Below are positions 49,130 through 57,332 of a stretch of 64,000 bases of DNA, piece by piece (the stretch's first letter is position 1; the number at the start of each line of letters is the position of its first letter). A program made the position numbers and the translations under genes. Under the pieces are notes generated by a model. The model was not told the origin of the DNA. It saw only the letters and a program-made list of their open reading frames with translations, and ran no database searches. Source of the DNA: Miltoncostaea sp963762825 (GTDB lineage: Bacteria > Actinomycetota > Thermoleophilia > Miltoncostaeales > Miltoncostaeaceae); the NCBI GenBank assembly GCA_963762825.1, contig CAVXLZ010000002.1, forward strand, positions 62,001-126,000, in the 5' to 3' direction.

Positions 49130-49950
49130 CATCGGGGGGACAGAGGCTGATCGTCATCGCGATCGCGGTGGCGGCAACCGCGATCACGGGGCTGCTGTCA
49201 CTGACCTTCGCGCTCACGCGCGACGATCCGCTGGCATCGCCGACGCTTCGCGTGGTGGTGGAGCGGTCGCCCATCACCACGCCCGTGCCCTCCCAGGCGC
49301 CCGCGATCGTCGCGCCGCGGAAGCCGGTCCGGCTCTCCGTCACGACATCCCCGCAGCGACGGCAGGCCGTCGCTGCCGCGCCGGTGCTGGTGTCGGCCGA
49401 TTCCGCCCCGCGCGCGCGCGACCTGCCTCTCGACCGCGCGCCCGAGCCGGTGGTGGCACGCCCCCGCCCGGTCGTCGCGCCTTCTCCGCCACCCGTGATC
49501 CGGGCGCCCGCACAGCCGATCGAACCGCCGCCCGTCGCCGAGACGCCGCCCGCGACGATCGTCGCGGTGGACCAGCCGGCGACGCCGGACCCCGCCCCCG
49601 CCGTCGGAGCCCCGCCCCCCATCGCGACACCCGACCCGGCTACGCCGCCCGTCGTTGCGCCGATCGTCGACGCGCCGCCGTCCGATGAGGGGCCCGCAGT
49701 GGAGCCCCCGGTGTCCGGTGAGCCCACGAAGGGTGAGCCGGCCAAGGGTGAGCCCACGAAGGGTGAGCCGGCCAAGGGTGAGCCGGCCAAGGGTGAGCCC
49801 ACGAAGGGTGGGCCGACCAAGGGTGGGCCGACCAAGGGGGAGCCGTCTCCGGAGGCCCCGAGCGCGGATGGCCCCGCTGGGGAAGCTCCGTCCGACGCCG
49901 CCCCGCCGGCCCCCGAGACGGGAACCGGCGGAGGATGCCGCTCCGGCTGA
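49126..49950 (+). CDS. membrane-anchored Pro-rich protein with pentapeptide repeats
   Basis: Function not recognised. 274 residues: one N-terminal transmembrane helix (LIVIAIAVAATAITGLLSLTFAL, split here by no charge), then about 170 residues rich in Pro, Ala and Val, then eight pentapeptides of the form G-E/G-P-T/A-K, and a Pro/Ala/Asp tail ending GGGCRSG. It looks like a wall-spanning stalk. The ATG at 49126 overlaps the stop of the cyclic-di-GMP sensor (ATGA), so the two are co-translated. Confidence 0.72.
   Translation: MTSGGQRLIVIAIAVAATAITGLLSLTFALTRDDPLASPTLRVVVERSPITTPVPSQAPAIVAPRKPVRLSVTTSPQRRQAVAAAPVLVSADSAPRARDLPLDRAPEPVVARPRPVVAPSPPPVIRAPAQPIEPPPVAETPPATIVAVDQPATPDPAPAVGAPPPIATPDPATPPVVAPIVDAPPSDEGPAVEPPVSGEPTKGEPAKGEPTKGEPAKGEPAKGEPTKGGPTKGGPTKGEPSPEAPSADGPAGEAPSDAAPPAPETGTGGGCRSG
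49717..49836 (+). repeat. eight tandem 15-base repeats (GEPxK pentapeptide)
   Basis: Eight contiguous 15-base units within the membrane-anchored protein gene. Units alternate between GGTGAGCCCACGAAG and GGTGAGCCGGCCAAG; the last two read GGTGGGCCGACCAAG. The ninth copy, at 49837, is broken. Such near-identical units are prone to expansion and contraction by slippage. Confidence 0.92.
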
Positions 49951-49994
49951 GCCCGAGGGGTCTTCCGTAACGGCCCCCGACCGGGGGGCCGCTC

Positions 49995-50678
49995 CTACGA
50001 GCGGGAGAAGGGGAGGACCGTGGTGAGCCACTGGACGAGGGCGTCCGGGTTGCGGCTCTGCACCATCACCTCGCCCGGACCGGTGAAGTCGAACACGAAG
50101 CCCTCACCGCTCTTCAGCGTCTGCACCGTCTTGCCCCCGGCCGCGCGCCGGAGGCTGAAGGTGACGCTCTCGTCGAAGGCAACCATGTGGCCGGAATCCA
50201 CCACCACGGTCTCGCCCTCCGCCAGCCGGATCCGGTCGAGCGCGCCGTAGCAGGAGAGCACCACCATCCCCCGGCCGCTGGCTCGCAGGAGGAAGCCGCC
50301 CTCTCCTCCGAAAAGGCTCTTGAACCCGCCCCACTTGGTGTCGATCTCCACACCGGTCTCCGAGGCGATGTACGACCCGCGCTGGATGAAGACGGACTGG
50401 GCGCCGACCTCGACGGTGGTCATGTCGACCGGCAGGTGCGCCGCGACGTCGACCCAGCCTCCGGGGCCGGGGGCCGCATAGGTGGTGATGAAGAACGACT
50501 CGCCCCCGAGCACGCCGCGCTTCAGCGACTTCATCAGACCACCCTGCATGCTGGCCTCTATCGCGACACCCTCGGAGGTCGCCATCATGGCCCCGGACTC
50601 CGCTCGGACCACCTCGCCGCCCCCGAGCGTGCATCGCGCCACCGAGAAACTCGGGTCGTGCCGGATTGCGATCTCCAT
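49995..50678 (-). CDS. AIM24/TIGR00266-family protein
   Basis: A 227-residue all-beta protein of the AIM24 (TIGR00266) family: GGGEVVRAESGAMMATSEGV near the start, GLMKSLKRGVLGGESFFITTY in the middle, then GGFLLRASGRGMVVLSCYGAL and VDSGHMVAFDESVTFSL. Members are common in bacteria and have no settled molecular function; the yeast relative affects mitochondrial inner membrane organisation. ATG at 50678 preceded by GAGGCG. Monocistronic by position; the 183 bases upstream hold no gene that I can support. Confidence 0.9.
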   Translation of the reverse strand: MEIAIRHDPSFSVARCTLGGGEVVRAESGAMMATSEGVAIEASMQGGLMKSLKRGVLGGESFFITTYAAPGPGGWVDVAAHLPVDMTTVEVGAQSVFIQRGSYIASETGVEIDTKWGGFKSLFGGEGGFLLRASGRGMVVLSCYGALDRIRLAEGETVVVDSGHMVAFDESVTFSLRRAAGGKTVQTLKSGEGFVFDFTGPGEVMVQSRNPDALVQWLTTVLPFSRS

Positions 50679-50861
50679 CTGCGCCTCACTCTCACGATTC
50701 CAGTTGATCGGACGACACCACCAAGCCACCTCAGAACGACCGCGCCCCCTTACCGATGGAGCACCTGCGCGCGTCGGACCCTGGACCTGCGGCCAAGGCC
50801 CGGCGGGAGTCCGTAGTCGAGACTGCGGGTGCGAGCAGGGCGGAGTGCACTGCCTACCGGG

Positions 50862-51617
50862 TCAACCCTGTTCGCCTCGGCGAGAGGCATGGATCGGGGA
50901 GTCGCCCCCTTCTTCCCGATCCATGCCCCTTCCCCCGCGCGCGGCCGCGGCAACGAAGGCGGCGATGACGCCGCTGGCCGGGTCGGCCTCCGGATGCCAC
51001 TGCACCCCGAGAACCCATCCGTCGCCGTCCGACTCCACCGCCTCGGGAAGATCGTCGCCGACGGCGCGAGCCGAGACGCGCAGGCCCCGCCCCGGCACAT
51101 CGATGGCCTGATGGTGGTGCGAGACCACGCGGTGCACCGCCTCCCGGGCGGCCTCCATCGCGCGTGAGCCCTCCTCCACGCGGACCTCGTGCTCGTTGCC
51201 CGCGAAGCGTCCGATCGCCCGACGGTGCTCCTCGTGGCCGAGGTCGTCGGGGAGGTGCTGGCGCAGTGTCCCGCCGCGCGCCACGTTGATGACCTGGGCC
51301 CCCCGGCAGATACCGAGCACGGGCAGGCCTCGGGCGGCGGCCGCGCTCAGCAGGGCGGCCTCGACCGCGTCCCGCAATTGCAGCGGCGGGTCGTTCGACG
51401 GATGGGCCTCGGCGCCGTACGCGGCGGCTTCGATGTCCACCCCTCCCACCAGCATCAGGCCGTCCAGGCGGTCCAGGACACGGTCGGGATCCTCCACCAG
51501 GGCCCGATCGGGGGGAATGAGCAACGCGATCCCCCCGGCCGTCTGCACCTGCTCGATGTAGTTCATCGGCACGAGCGCCGCGGGGAGGTCCCACACCGAC
51601 CAGCGGGCACGCTCCAT
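50862..51617 (-). CDS. class I glutamine-amidotransferase-like hydrolase (peptidase C26)
   Basis: A 251-residue protein of the gamma-glutamyl-gamma-aminobutyrate hydrolase (PuuD)-like family. Nucleophile Cys in PVLGICRGAQVINVARGG, His-Glu in LGVQWHPEAD, and SHHHQAIDVPGRGLRVSA typical of the family. The ATG at 51617 starts after the expected first beta strand. The open frame upstream encodes THSPLIGICSA, which matches that strand, yet contains no ATG, GTG, TTG or CTG before the stop codon. Either the protein is shorter than usual, starts at a non-standard codon, or a base is wrong here. Confidence 0.85.
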   Translation of the reverse strand: MERARWSVWDLPAALVPMNYIEQVQTAGGIALLIPPDRALVEDPDRVLDRLDGLMLVGGVDIEAAAYGAEAHPSNDPPLQLRDAVEAALLSAAAARGLPVLGICRGAQVINVARGGTLRQHLPDDLGHEEHRRAIGRFAGNEHEVRVEEGSRAMEAAREAVHRVVSHHHQAIDVPGRGLRVSARAVGDDLPEAVESDGDGWVLGVQWHPEADPASGVIAAFVAAAARGGRGMDREEGGDSPIHASRRGEQG

Positions 51618-51666
51618 CGCCGAGCAGATACCGATGAGCGGGCTGTGGGTCGGGGTCGGGATACCC

Positions 51667-51975
51667 CTAGGCTAGCCACTCCCTGGTGTGGAGGGGGCGC
51701 ATCTCGTAGGGGAGGGCACGGCCGGCGCACGCGCCCCGCACGACCCCGGTCAACCCGTAGTGCGCGACCGAGGGCGGGGATGCGGCGATCGCTCGGTCGA
51801 TGAGGGTCTCGAAGGCCTCGCGACCCGTGGCGAAGCGCCATGCCGCTCCGGGATCACCCGGGCAACGATCCGGGTGGTGCGCGCGGGCGAACTGCCGCCA
51901 CGCGCCGACGAGGTCGTCACGGGCGGGCCGCTGGCTCGCGAGGCCGAGCACCTGAGAGGCGGTTGCGACGTTCAT
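51667..51975 (-). CDS. short J-domain protein
   Basis: A 102-residue protein. The first 60 residues match a DnaJ J-domain with QVLGLASQRPARDDLVGAW for helices I-II and the HPD motif in RQFARAHHPDRCPGDPGAA, with helix III after it. No G/F region or zinc domain follows, so it is a minimal Hsp70 co-factor or a J-like domain. The last 40 residues have no recognised fold. ATG at 51975 chosen; the frame extends to 52014. Ends 50 bases before the C26 hydrolase start on the same strand. Confidence 0.72.
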   Translation of the reverse strand: MNVATASQVLGLASQRPARDDLVGAWRQFARAHHPDRCPGDPGAAWRFATGREAFETLIDRAIAASPPSVAHYGLTGVVRGACAGRALPYEMRPLHTREWLA

Positions 51976-52046
51976 GGACAACACGGTAGGAGCGGCCCCG
52001 GCGGCGGCCACCATCCGAGCGCGGGGTCAACACCTGACCGGGGGTC

Positions 52047-52052
52047 TAGACT
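52047..52052 (+). promoter_or_regulatory. leaderless -10 element
   Basis: TAGACT ends six bases before the GTG at 52059, the spacing that places transcription start on the start codon, as is common in actinobacteria. No good -35 was seen. Confidence 0.45.
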
Positions 52053-52058
52053 CCCACC

Positions 52059-52196
52059 GTGTCGTTCCTCGGCTACTCGATCGCTGGAGTGCTCATCGGC
52101 ATCGGCCTCATCTTGGCGGGTGGCGTGGTGGGGGGTCTCTGGTTCGCCGTCTCCTCAATGCGTCCCGAGCTGCTGGAGCGGCGCCGGCAGAAGTGA
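52059..52196 (+). CDS. 45-residue single-helix membrane protein
   Basis: A small open frame from GTG 52059 to TGA 52196. It encodes SFLGYSIAGVLIGIGLILAG and a second hydrophobic stretch GVVGGLWFAV, then a charged tail RPELLERRRQK. The hydrophobic core with a positively charged cytoplasmic end is what a real small membrane protein would show. A -10 element with leaderless spacing precedes it. Function unknown. Confidence 0.55.
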   Translation: MSFLGYSIAGVLIGIGLILAGGVVGGLWFAVSSMRPELLERRRQK

Positions 52197-52236
52197 GCGG
52201 GGCCGTCCGGGCGGGCGACTAGCGTGCGGTCCCAGC

Positions 52237-52752
52237 GTGCTTCGGGAGGATACAAACGCCCGCTTCGAGACCGGTTTCCTGCGCCGGCGCTTCGTGAGCG
52301 GGCGACGCGAGTTCGACTTCATCTCGGGGCTCACCCACCGCGCGATCATGCGTGAGCAGGCGTCGGCACCGGTGGCGATCGCCGAGGACGAGAGGCGCAC
52401 CTGGTGGATGTTCCGCGGGCGCTTCTTCTGGGAGGACGACGGCCTCGCGGCCGACGAGGTGATGGCCCTCGTACACGACCGGGAGCGTCGGTTGCGCCGT
52501 CGCATCGAGCGGGCGAAGGACATGATGGTGGCCGGGGCCGAGGCGGCGAGCCCGAGGCGCGAACCGATACCCGAGGATCTGCGCCGCGAGGTCTTCCGCC
52601 GGGACGGCGGCCGCTGCAACGCGTGCGGCGCCGACGAGCTGCTGCAGTTCGACCACATCATCCCGCTCGCCCTCGGCGGGGCGTCAACGCCGGAGAACCT
52701 CCAGCTGCTCTGCGCTCCGTGCAATCGCGAGAAGGGTGCGGGGCTCGGATGA
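52237..52752 (+). CDS. HNH endonuclease-domain protein
   Basis: A 171-residue protein whose C-terminal 65 residues form an HNH domain: CNACGADELLQFDHIIPLAL, then GGASTPENLQLLCAPCNREKG, giving the DH, N and H elements plus two CxxC zinc pairs. The N-terminal 105 residues are charged and probably helical. It is preceded by PIPEDLRREVFRRDGGR, typical of 5-methylcytosine-restriction-like HNH proteins. GTG at 52237 chosen; a TAGCGT -10-like sequence lies 12 bases before it. Overlaps the next gene by three bases (ATGA). A restriction or repair nuclease is possible. Confidence 0.85.
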   Translation: MLREDTNARFETGFLRRRFVSGRREFDFISGLTHRAIMREQASAPVAIAEDERRTWWMFRGRFFWEDDGLAADEVMALVHDRERRLRRRIERAKDMMVAGAEAASPRREPIPEDLRREVFRRDGGRCNACGADELLQFDHIIPLALGGASTPENLQLLCAPCNREKGAGLG

Positions 52753-53414
52753 GCGGAACCGCGCCGATCGTCCCGGAGACGACCCTCGCCTGGATGCGCG
52801 TGCACGGCGACCTCCTGCGGGAGCTCGTCGGCCAGGAGCAGGGAGACGACCCCTCCGCGGTGCCGGCGGACGACGGGGCCATCCGGGCCCACCTGCGCTT
52901 CGCCGCCGAGGCGCTCGAGGCCACTGCGGCGACCGACCTGGCCGAGCGGCTGGCGGGGTTCGACGCGGATCTCCCCGGGTGGTTCGAGCGCAATCGAGAT
53001 CTCTTCGACGAGCACGTCGCCGCCGGGGCCGGGGCGATCGCGCTCGAGGAGCACCTCCAGTTCGGCGTGCGCCCCGGAAGCGACCCATCGCTCGACGCCG
53101 GCCTGGAACGGCGCGTGCGCATCGGCGGATGGGTGCGGATCTTCCTCCTCGGCCTCGAGCTGCACCTCGGGCCGTCCGGCGACGGGCTCGAGGGCGCCAC
53201 GCTCTCGTGGATGGGCGCGCACCAACGGGAGCTGGCTCGACTGATCTTCTCGCTCGACCGGCAGGCCAAGCACGCTGCCACCCAGAGCGCCGGCGCCGCG
53301 GTGGACGTCGAAACACTCGATGCGATCGGGCAGGCGGCCGTGGTTCAAGGGCACGTCCGCCTGATGATCGAGGCCCTCGCCGCGACGCTATCCGGCGGCC
53401 CCGAGAGCCCCTGA
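52749..53414 (+). CDS. conserved-looking helical protein of unknown function
   Basis: Function not recognised. 221 residues, probably all helical, no membrane segment and no Cys. Features: ETTLAWMRVHGDLLRELVGQ and, near residue 155, a similar TLSWMGAHQRELARLIFSL. The pattern suggests an internal duplication of a W-M-x-x-H helix. The ATG at 52749 overlaps the HNH gene's stop (ATGA), so the two are co-translated and may act together. Its 3' end overlaps the convergent GGDEF-EAL gene by 27 bases. Confidence 0.72.
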   Translation: MSGTAPIVPETTLAWMRVHGDLLRELVGQEQGDDPSAVPADDGAIRAHLRFAAEALEATAATDLAERLAGFDADLPGWFERNRDLFDEHVAAGAGAIALEEHLQFGVRPGSDPSLDAGLERRVRIGGWVRIFLLGLELHLGPSGDGLEGATLSWMGAHQRELARLIFSLDRQAKHAATQSAGAAVDVETLDAIGQAAVVQGHVRLMIEALAATLSGGPESP

Positions 53415-55727
53415 CAAGGGGCGGGACGCCGGATCGCCCGCCGGGAGCGGGTGCCCGATCAGGTAGCCCTGAAGGACGTCGCAGTGGAGGTGCTCGAGGT
53501 GGTCGGCGCCCGGTTGGGTCTCGACGCCCTCGGCAACGACGGTGAGACCGAGGTCGTGGCCGAGCCGGATCAGCCCGCCCACGAGCGCGGCATCCCGTCC
53601 GGCCTCGTCGATCCCCTGGACGAAGCTGCGGTCGATCTTCAGCTCGTCCACCGGCATCTCGCGGAGGGTGGCAAGAGGAGCGAACCCGGTGCCGAAGTCA
53701 TCGAGGGAGACGCGGATCCCGTCGGCACGCAGCGCCACGAGCTGCTCGGCGGCGTCGAGCGCGGTGGCCAGTCCGTTCTCGGTGACCTCCAGTGTCAGCC
53801 CGGTGGCGGCCACGCCGCTGCCGGCGAGCGCCCGGGTGACCCGCTCGGGGAGCCGTGGGTCCCGCAGGTCACGGGCGGAGATGTTCACCGCCACGCGCAG
53901 ACCGGCCGCAGGCGTGCTCCAGAGGGCTGCGTCGCGGAGGGCGATGGTGAGGACGGCGTCGGTCAGCTCGCAGATCAGGTCGCTCTCCTCGGCCAGCGGA
54001 AGGAAGTCGTGGGGCATGAGCAGCCCGCGCTCGGGGTGGCGCCACCGGACGAGGGCCTCGGCTCCGACGAGGCGGCCATCGAGCGAGACCTGTGGCTGGT
54101 AGTGCACCTCGAGCTGACCGGCCCCGATCGCGCGCCGCAGCTCCTGACGCAGGATGAGGCGTTCCGGGCGGCGCACGTCGCTCGAGGGCGCGTACACGGC
54201 GACCCCGGTCGCGTTGCGCTTCGCGTGGTACATCCCGACGTCGGCCGCGTGGACCAGGTCATCCGGCTCGGTTCCGTGCGCCGGGGAGTGGGCCACCCCG
54301 ATACTGCCGTCGATTCCCACGTCGGTGTCGTTCATGGGGAAGGGCACCCGGATGGCCTCGCGCAGACGGAAGGCGACCGCGATCGCGCCGGCGTGGTCTT
54401 CCTTCGGCAGGAGCACGGCGAACTCGTCGCCGGCCAACCGTGCCACCAGGGCATCGCCCCCGGCGGCCCGGGTGAGGCGGGCGCCCAGTTCCTGCAGGAC
54501 CTCGTCGCCCGCGCGGTGGCCGAAGGTGTCATTGAGGTCCTTGAAGCCATCCAGGTCGAGGATCAACAGGGCGGGGCCGCCCTCGCCCGGCGGCGCCCCG
54601 GCGAGCGCGTCGCGGAGGCGCTCGAAGAGGAGGGTCCGATTGGCGAGGCCGGTGAGCGGATCGTGGCGGGATTGATGGCGGTGGCGGTGGGCGCTCTCCT
54701 CGAGCGCGGCGGCGGCCTGGCGCCGTTCGGTGACATCGCGCAGCATCACCACCCTCGGGGTGCGCGGATCGTCGCGGTCGATCGGGTTGACCGTGGCCTC
54801 CAGCACACGGCTCGCCTCCTCGACGGTGGCCGCGTATTCCCACGGCTCGCCGGTCACGGCCCGGTCCCAGCCGTCGATCAGCACCGCGGCGGGGGTGCCT
54901 GCCGCCGCGTCCACCGGAGCGCCGAGGAGTTCGGCGGCAGCGGGATTGAGGTCGAGCACGTGGCCCCGGCCGTCGACCACCACGACGCCGTCGCGCATGG
55001 CCTCGACCACCAGATCACGGGCGACCGGCAAGAGGCCGAGCTGGGCGTCGATCAGCCGCATCCGTAGAACCCCCCAGGTGAGCCCGGCCACCGTGACCAG
55101 CAGCGCGACGGGGGTCGGGTCGTAACCGCCGAAGGTGAAGAGGCGCGTGATGGCGGTGGCGTTGGCCACGAGCGGCAGCGTGACGATGGCCACCATCAGC
55201 ACCGCCTGGGGACGGTAGCGGCGCGGTGCCCCGAGCACCGTGCGCGCGAACAGCACGAGCGCGCCGATGATGACCACGTACGCCCACGCCGCATGGAACG
55301 CGAACCAGGGGCCGGGGTTGTTGTCGACCGGTCCGGGCCCGGAGGGCACGATCAGCTCCTGGAACATCACCCCCCTCCACCCGGTCCACACGAACGCGAG
55401 CGTGAACGGCACGGGAGCGGCGAGGAGCAGCCAGCGCCGCCAGGTCATGCGGGGACGGCCGGAGAGCCCGCTGCCGGCCCACCAGATCGAAAGCGTCAGC
55501 GCGCAGATCGCCGTGAAGGTGACGCTGAGCGTGAGCCGCTTGAGCCAGAACTCCCCGGCGAGCGCCTGCACTGCGTTCGATGTGGCCCACACGCAGAGGC
55601 TCGCGCTCACCGCCGCCAACCCGAGCGCGCCGGGCAACCGTCGGCGCCCGAGCACGAGCACCGTGAGCCCGGCGGAGGCCAACGCCACCCCGGCGAGGAG
55701 CAGGGCGATGGTCTGGGGGGTGCTCAT
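53388..55727 (-). CDS. membrane GGDEF-EAL protein, cyclic di-GMP phosphodiesterase
   Basis: A 779-residue protein. About seven membrane helices in residues 5-225 (7TM sensor-like, with the region NPGPWFAFHAAWAYVVIIGA), PAS (about 240-345), GGDEF (about 355-515) and EAL (about 530-770). The cyclase loop is AGDEF rather than GGDEF. The EAL site looks complete: EALVRW, NISARDL, EVTEN, DDFGTGF, KIDRSFVQG, VAEGVET. Net phosphodiesterase activity is likely, perhaps with the GGDEF domain as GTP sensor. ATG at 55727. Divergent from the tandem HD-GYP gene with 123 bases between. Confidence 0.92.
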   Translation of the reverse strand: MSTPQTIALLLAGVALASAGLTVLVLGRRRLPGALGLAAVSASLCVWATSNAVQALAGEFWLKRLTLSVTFTAICALTLSIWWAGSGLSGRPRMTWRRWLLLAAPVPFTLAFVWTGWRGVMFQELIVPSGPGPVDNNPGPWFAFHAAWAYVVIIGALVLFARTVLGAPRRYRPQAVLMVAIVTLPLVANATAITRLFTFGGYDPTPVALLVTVAGLTWGVLRMRLIDAQLGLLPVARDLVVEAMRDGVVVVDGRGHVLDLNPAAAELLGAPVDAAAGTPAAVLIDGWDRAVTGEPWEYAATVEEASRVLEATVNPIDRDDPRTPRVVMLRDVTERRQAAAALEESAHRHRHQSRHDPLTGLANRTLLFERLRDALAGAPPGEGGPALLILDLDGFKDLNDTFGHRAGDEVLQELGARLTRAAGGDALVARLAGDEFAVLLPKEDHAGAIAVAFRLREAIRVPFPMNDTDVGIDGSIGVAHSPAHGTEPDDLVHAADVGMYHAKRNATGVAVYAPSSDVRRPERLILRQELRRAIGAGQLEVHYQPQVSLDGRLVGAEALVRWRHPERGLLMPHDFLPLAEESDLICELTDAVLTIALRDAALWSTPAAGLRVAVNISARDLRDPRLPERVTRALAGSGVAATGLTLEVTENGLATALDAAEQLVALRADGIRVSLDDFGTGFAPLATLREMPVDELKIDRSFVQGIDEAGRDAALVGGLIRLGHDLGLTVVAEGVETQPGADHLEHLHCDVLQGYLIGHPLPAGDPASRPLSGALGAAG

Positions 55728-55850
55728 CGAAGTGGCCTCGGGCGCATCGTGCGCGGGACGATTGCACCGAATGCACCGATTCCCAATGCGACGATGGTCT
55801 AGTGTCGTTCGCGGGTTGCCGAGGTCCAGACGCGCGGGAAGCTGCCGATA

Positions 55851-57248
55851 ATGGACGGCATGACGGCGATCTCCCGTGAGACCCCCGGCGAGCCGGTCGC
55901 GTCGACGGCCTCGTTCCGCCTCTCCGAGGTGATCGGGGCGCTCTCGCACGCACTCGACCTGACCGAGGGCCAGCCCGTCGGCCACGCGCAGCGCACGTGC
56001 ATGCTGAGCATGGAGATCGCCGAGCGGCTCGACCTCTCGGCCGAGGTTCGCCGTGACCTCTTCTACGCTGCCCTCCTGAAGGACGCCGGCTGTTCGAGCA
56101 GCGCAGCGCGCATGAGCGAGCTGTTCGACACCGACGATCGTGCCCTCAAGCGCCAGTTCTCGTTCGTGGACTGGACCAGCACGTCCGACTTCGTGCGCTA
56201 CGCGGCGAGGAACATCGCACCGGAGTCCTCGGGCATCGCACGAGCCGGCAAGCTGCTGCGCGCGTTGCGGGCGCTCTCGCGCGAGGCCTCCGACCTCAAC
56301 AACGCGCGTTGCGATCGCGGGGCCCGGATCGTCGCCATGCTGGGCTTTCCTCCCGAGGCGTCGGCCGCGGTGCGGGCGCTCGACGAGCACTGGGACGGGA
56401 GCGGACGACCGGACGGGATCGCGGGCGAGGCCATTCCCCTCATCTCGCGCATCACCTGCCTTGCGCAGACGGCGGAGGTCTACATGTCGGCCGACGGGCC
56501 TCTCGCGGCCCTCGAGGTGGTGCGCGAGCGGCGCGGGCGGTGGTTCGACCCCGGGCTCTGCGACGTCTTCCTCTCGATCGGCCCCGACGACCCCCTCTGG
56601 ATACGGATGGTTGACGACACCGCCGCCGAGGTGCTGCGCGACCTGGAGCCCGGCGGCGGCATCGCCCTCGCGGACGAGGAGGGACTCGACCGGGTGGCGG
56701 AGGCCTTCGCGGGAGTGATCGACGCCAAGTCGCCCTACACGGCCCGCCACTCCGTGGGCGTGGCGAGGTACGCGGAGGCCATCGGACGCGAGGCCGGCTT
56801 CGACGCGGTGCGCCTGCGCTCGCTGCGCCGAGCCGGCCTACTGCACGACATCGGGAAGCTCGGGGTGTCGAACCGGATACTCGACAAGCCGGGCAAGCTC
56901 ACCCCGGAGGAGTTCGCCGAGGTGCGCCTCCACCCGCTCTATACCTTCCAGATCCTCTCTCAGATCATGCCCTTCGCCGAGCTGGCCGAGTCGGCCGCCG
57001 CACACCACGAGCGCCTCGACGGACGCGGCTACCACCGGGGCGTCGGGGCCGAGTCGCTGGCGCCGGAGGCGCGCATCCTCGCCGTCGCCGACGTCTTCGA
57101 CGCGCTCACGGCCGATCGCCCCTACCGGGGGCCGCTCGATCCCGATCTGGCGTTCGAGATCCTCTGGAAGGACGCCGGCGCGTCGTTCGACCCGACCTAC
57201 ATCTCGGCGCTCCGTAGCTCCGGCGTGGAGCCGGACCAGGTCGCCTGA
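55851..57248 (+). CDS. tandem HD-GYP protein
   Basis: A 465-residue protein with two HD-type domains. The second (about 270-455) is nearly canonical: ARHSVGVARYAEAI, LLHDIGKLGVSN, HHERLDGRGYHRG, LAVADVFDALTADRPYRG. The first (about 25-260) is degraded. GHAQRTCMLSMEIAERL is followed by LLKDAGCSS (His of HD is Lys), and DEHWDGSGRPDG carries GRP in place of GYP. One active cyclic di-GMP phosphodiesterase domain plus a regulatory copy is the simplest reading. Starts: ATG at 55851 or 55860. GCCGATAA at 55844-55851 resembles a sigma-28 -10, but no matching -35 was found. Confidence 0.88.
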   Translation: MDGMTAISRETPGEPVASTASFRLSEVIGALSHALDLTEGQPVGHAQRTCMLSMEIAERLDLSAEVRRDLFYAALLKDAGCSSSAARMSELFDTDDRALKRQFSFVDWTSTSDFVRYAARNIAPESSGIARAGKLLRALRALSREASDLNNARCDRGARIVAMLGFPPEASAAVRALDEHWDGSGRPDGIAGEAIPLISRITCLAQTAEVYMSADGPLAALEVVRERRGRWFDPGLCDVFLSIGPDDPLWIRMVDDTAAEVLRDLEPGGGIALADEEGLDRVAEAFAGVIDAKSPYTARHSVGVARYAEAIGREAGFDAVRLRSLRRAGLLHDIGKLGVSNRILDKPGKLTPEEFAEVRLHPLYTFQILSQIMPFAELAESAAAHHERLDGRGYHRGVGAESLAPEARILAVADVFDALTADRPYRGPLDPDLAFEILWKDAGASFDPTYISALRSSGVEPDQVA

Positions 57249-57332
57249 CGGCGGGAGCGCGCGTCCCGCGACGCGTCATGTGACAGTCTCCCGGGCCGTG
57301 GAGATCACCCCCTCGGCAAGGAACTGACGCAA

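Noticed and set aside
50679..50861. Gap between the AIM24-like and C26 genes searched for a tRNA or small RNA
   Set aside because: No TpsiC-loop sequence, cloverleaf arms or clear hairpin; nothing supportable found.
55844..55851. GCCGATAA just before the tandem HD-GYP gene
   Set aside because: The -10 is good and the spacing to ATG 55860 would suit a leaderless start, but the -35 position reads TCCA. Too weak to list as a promoter.
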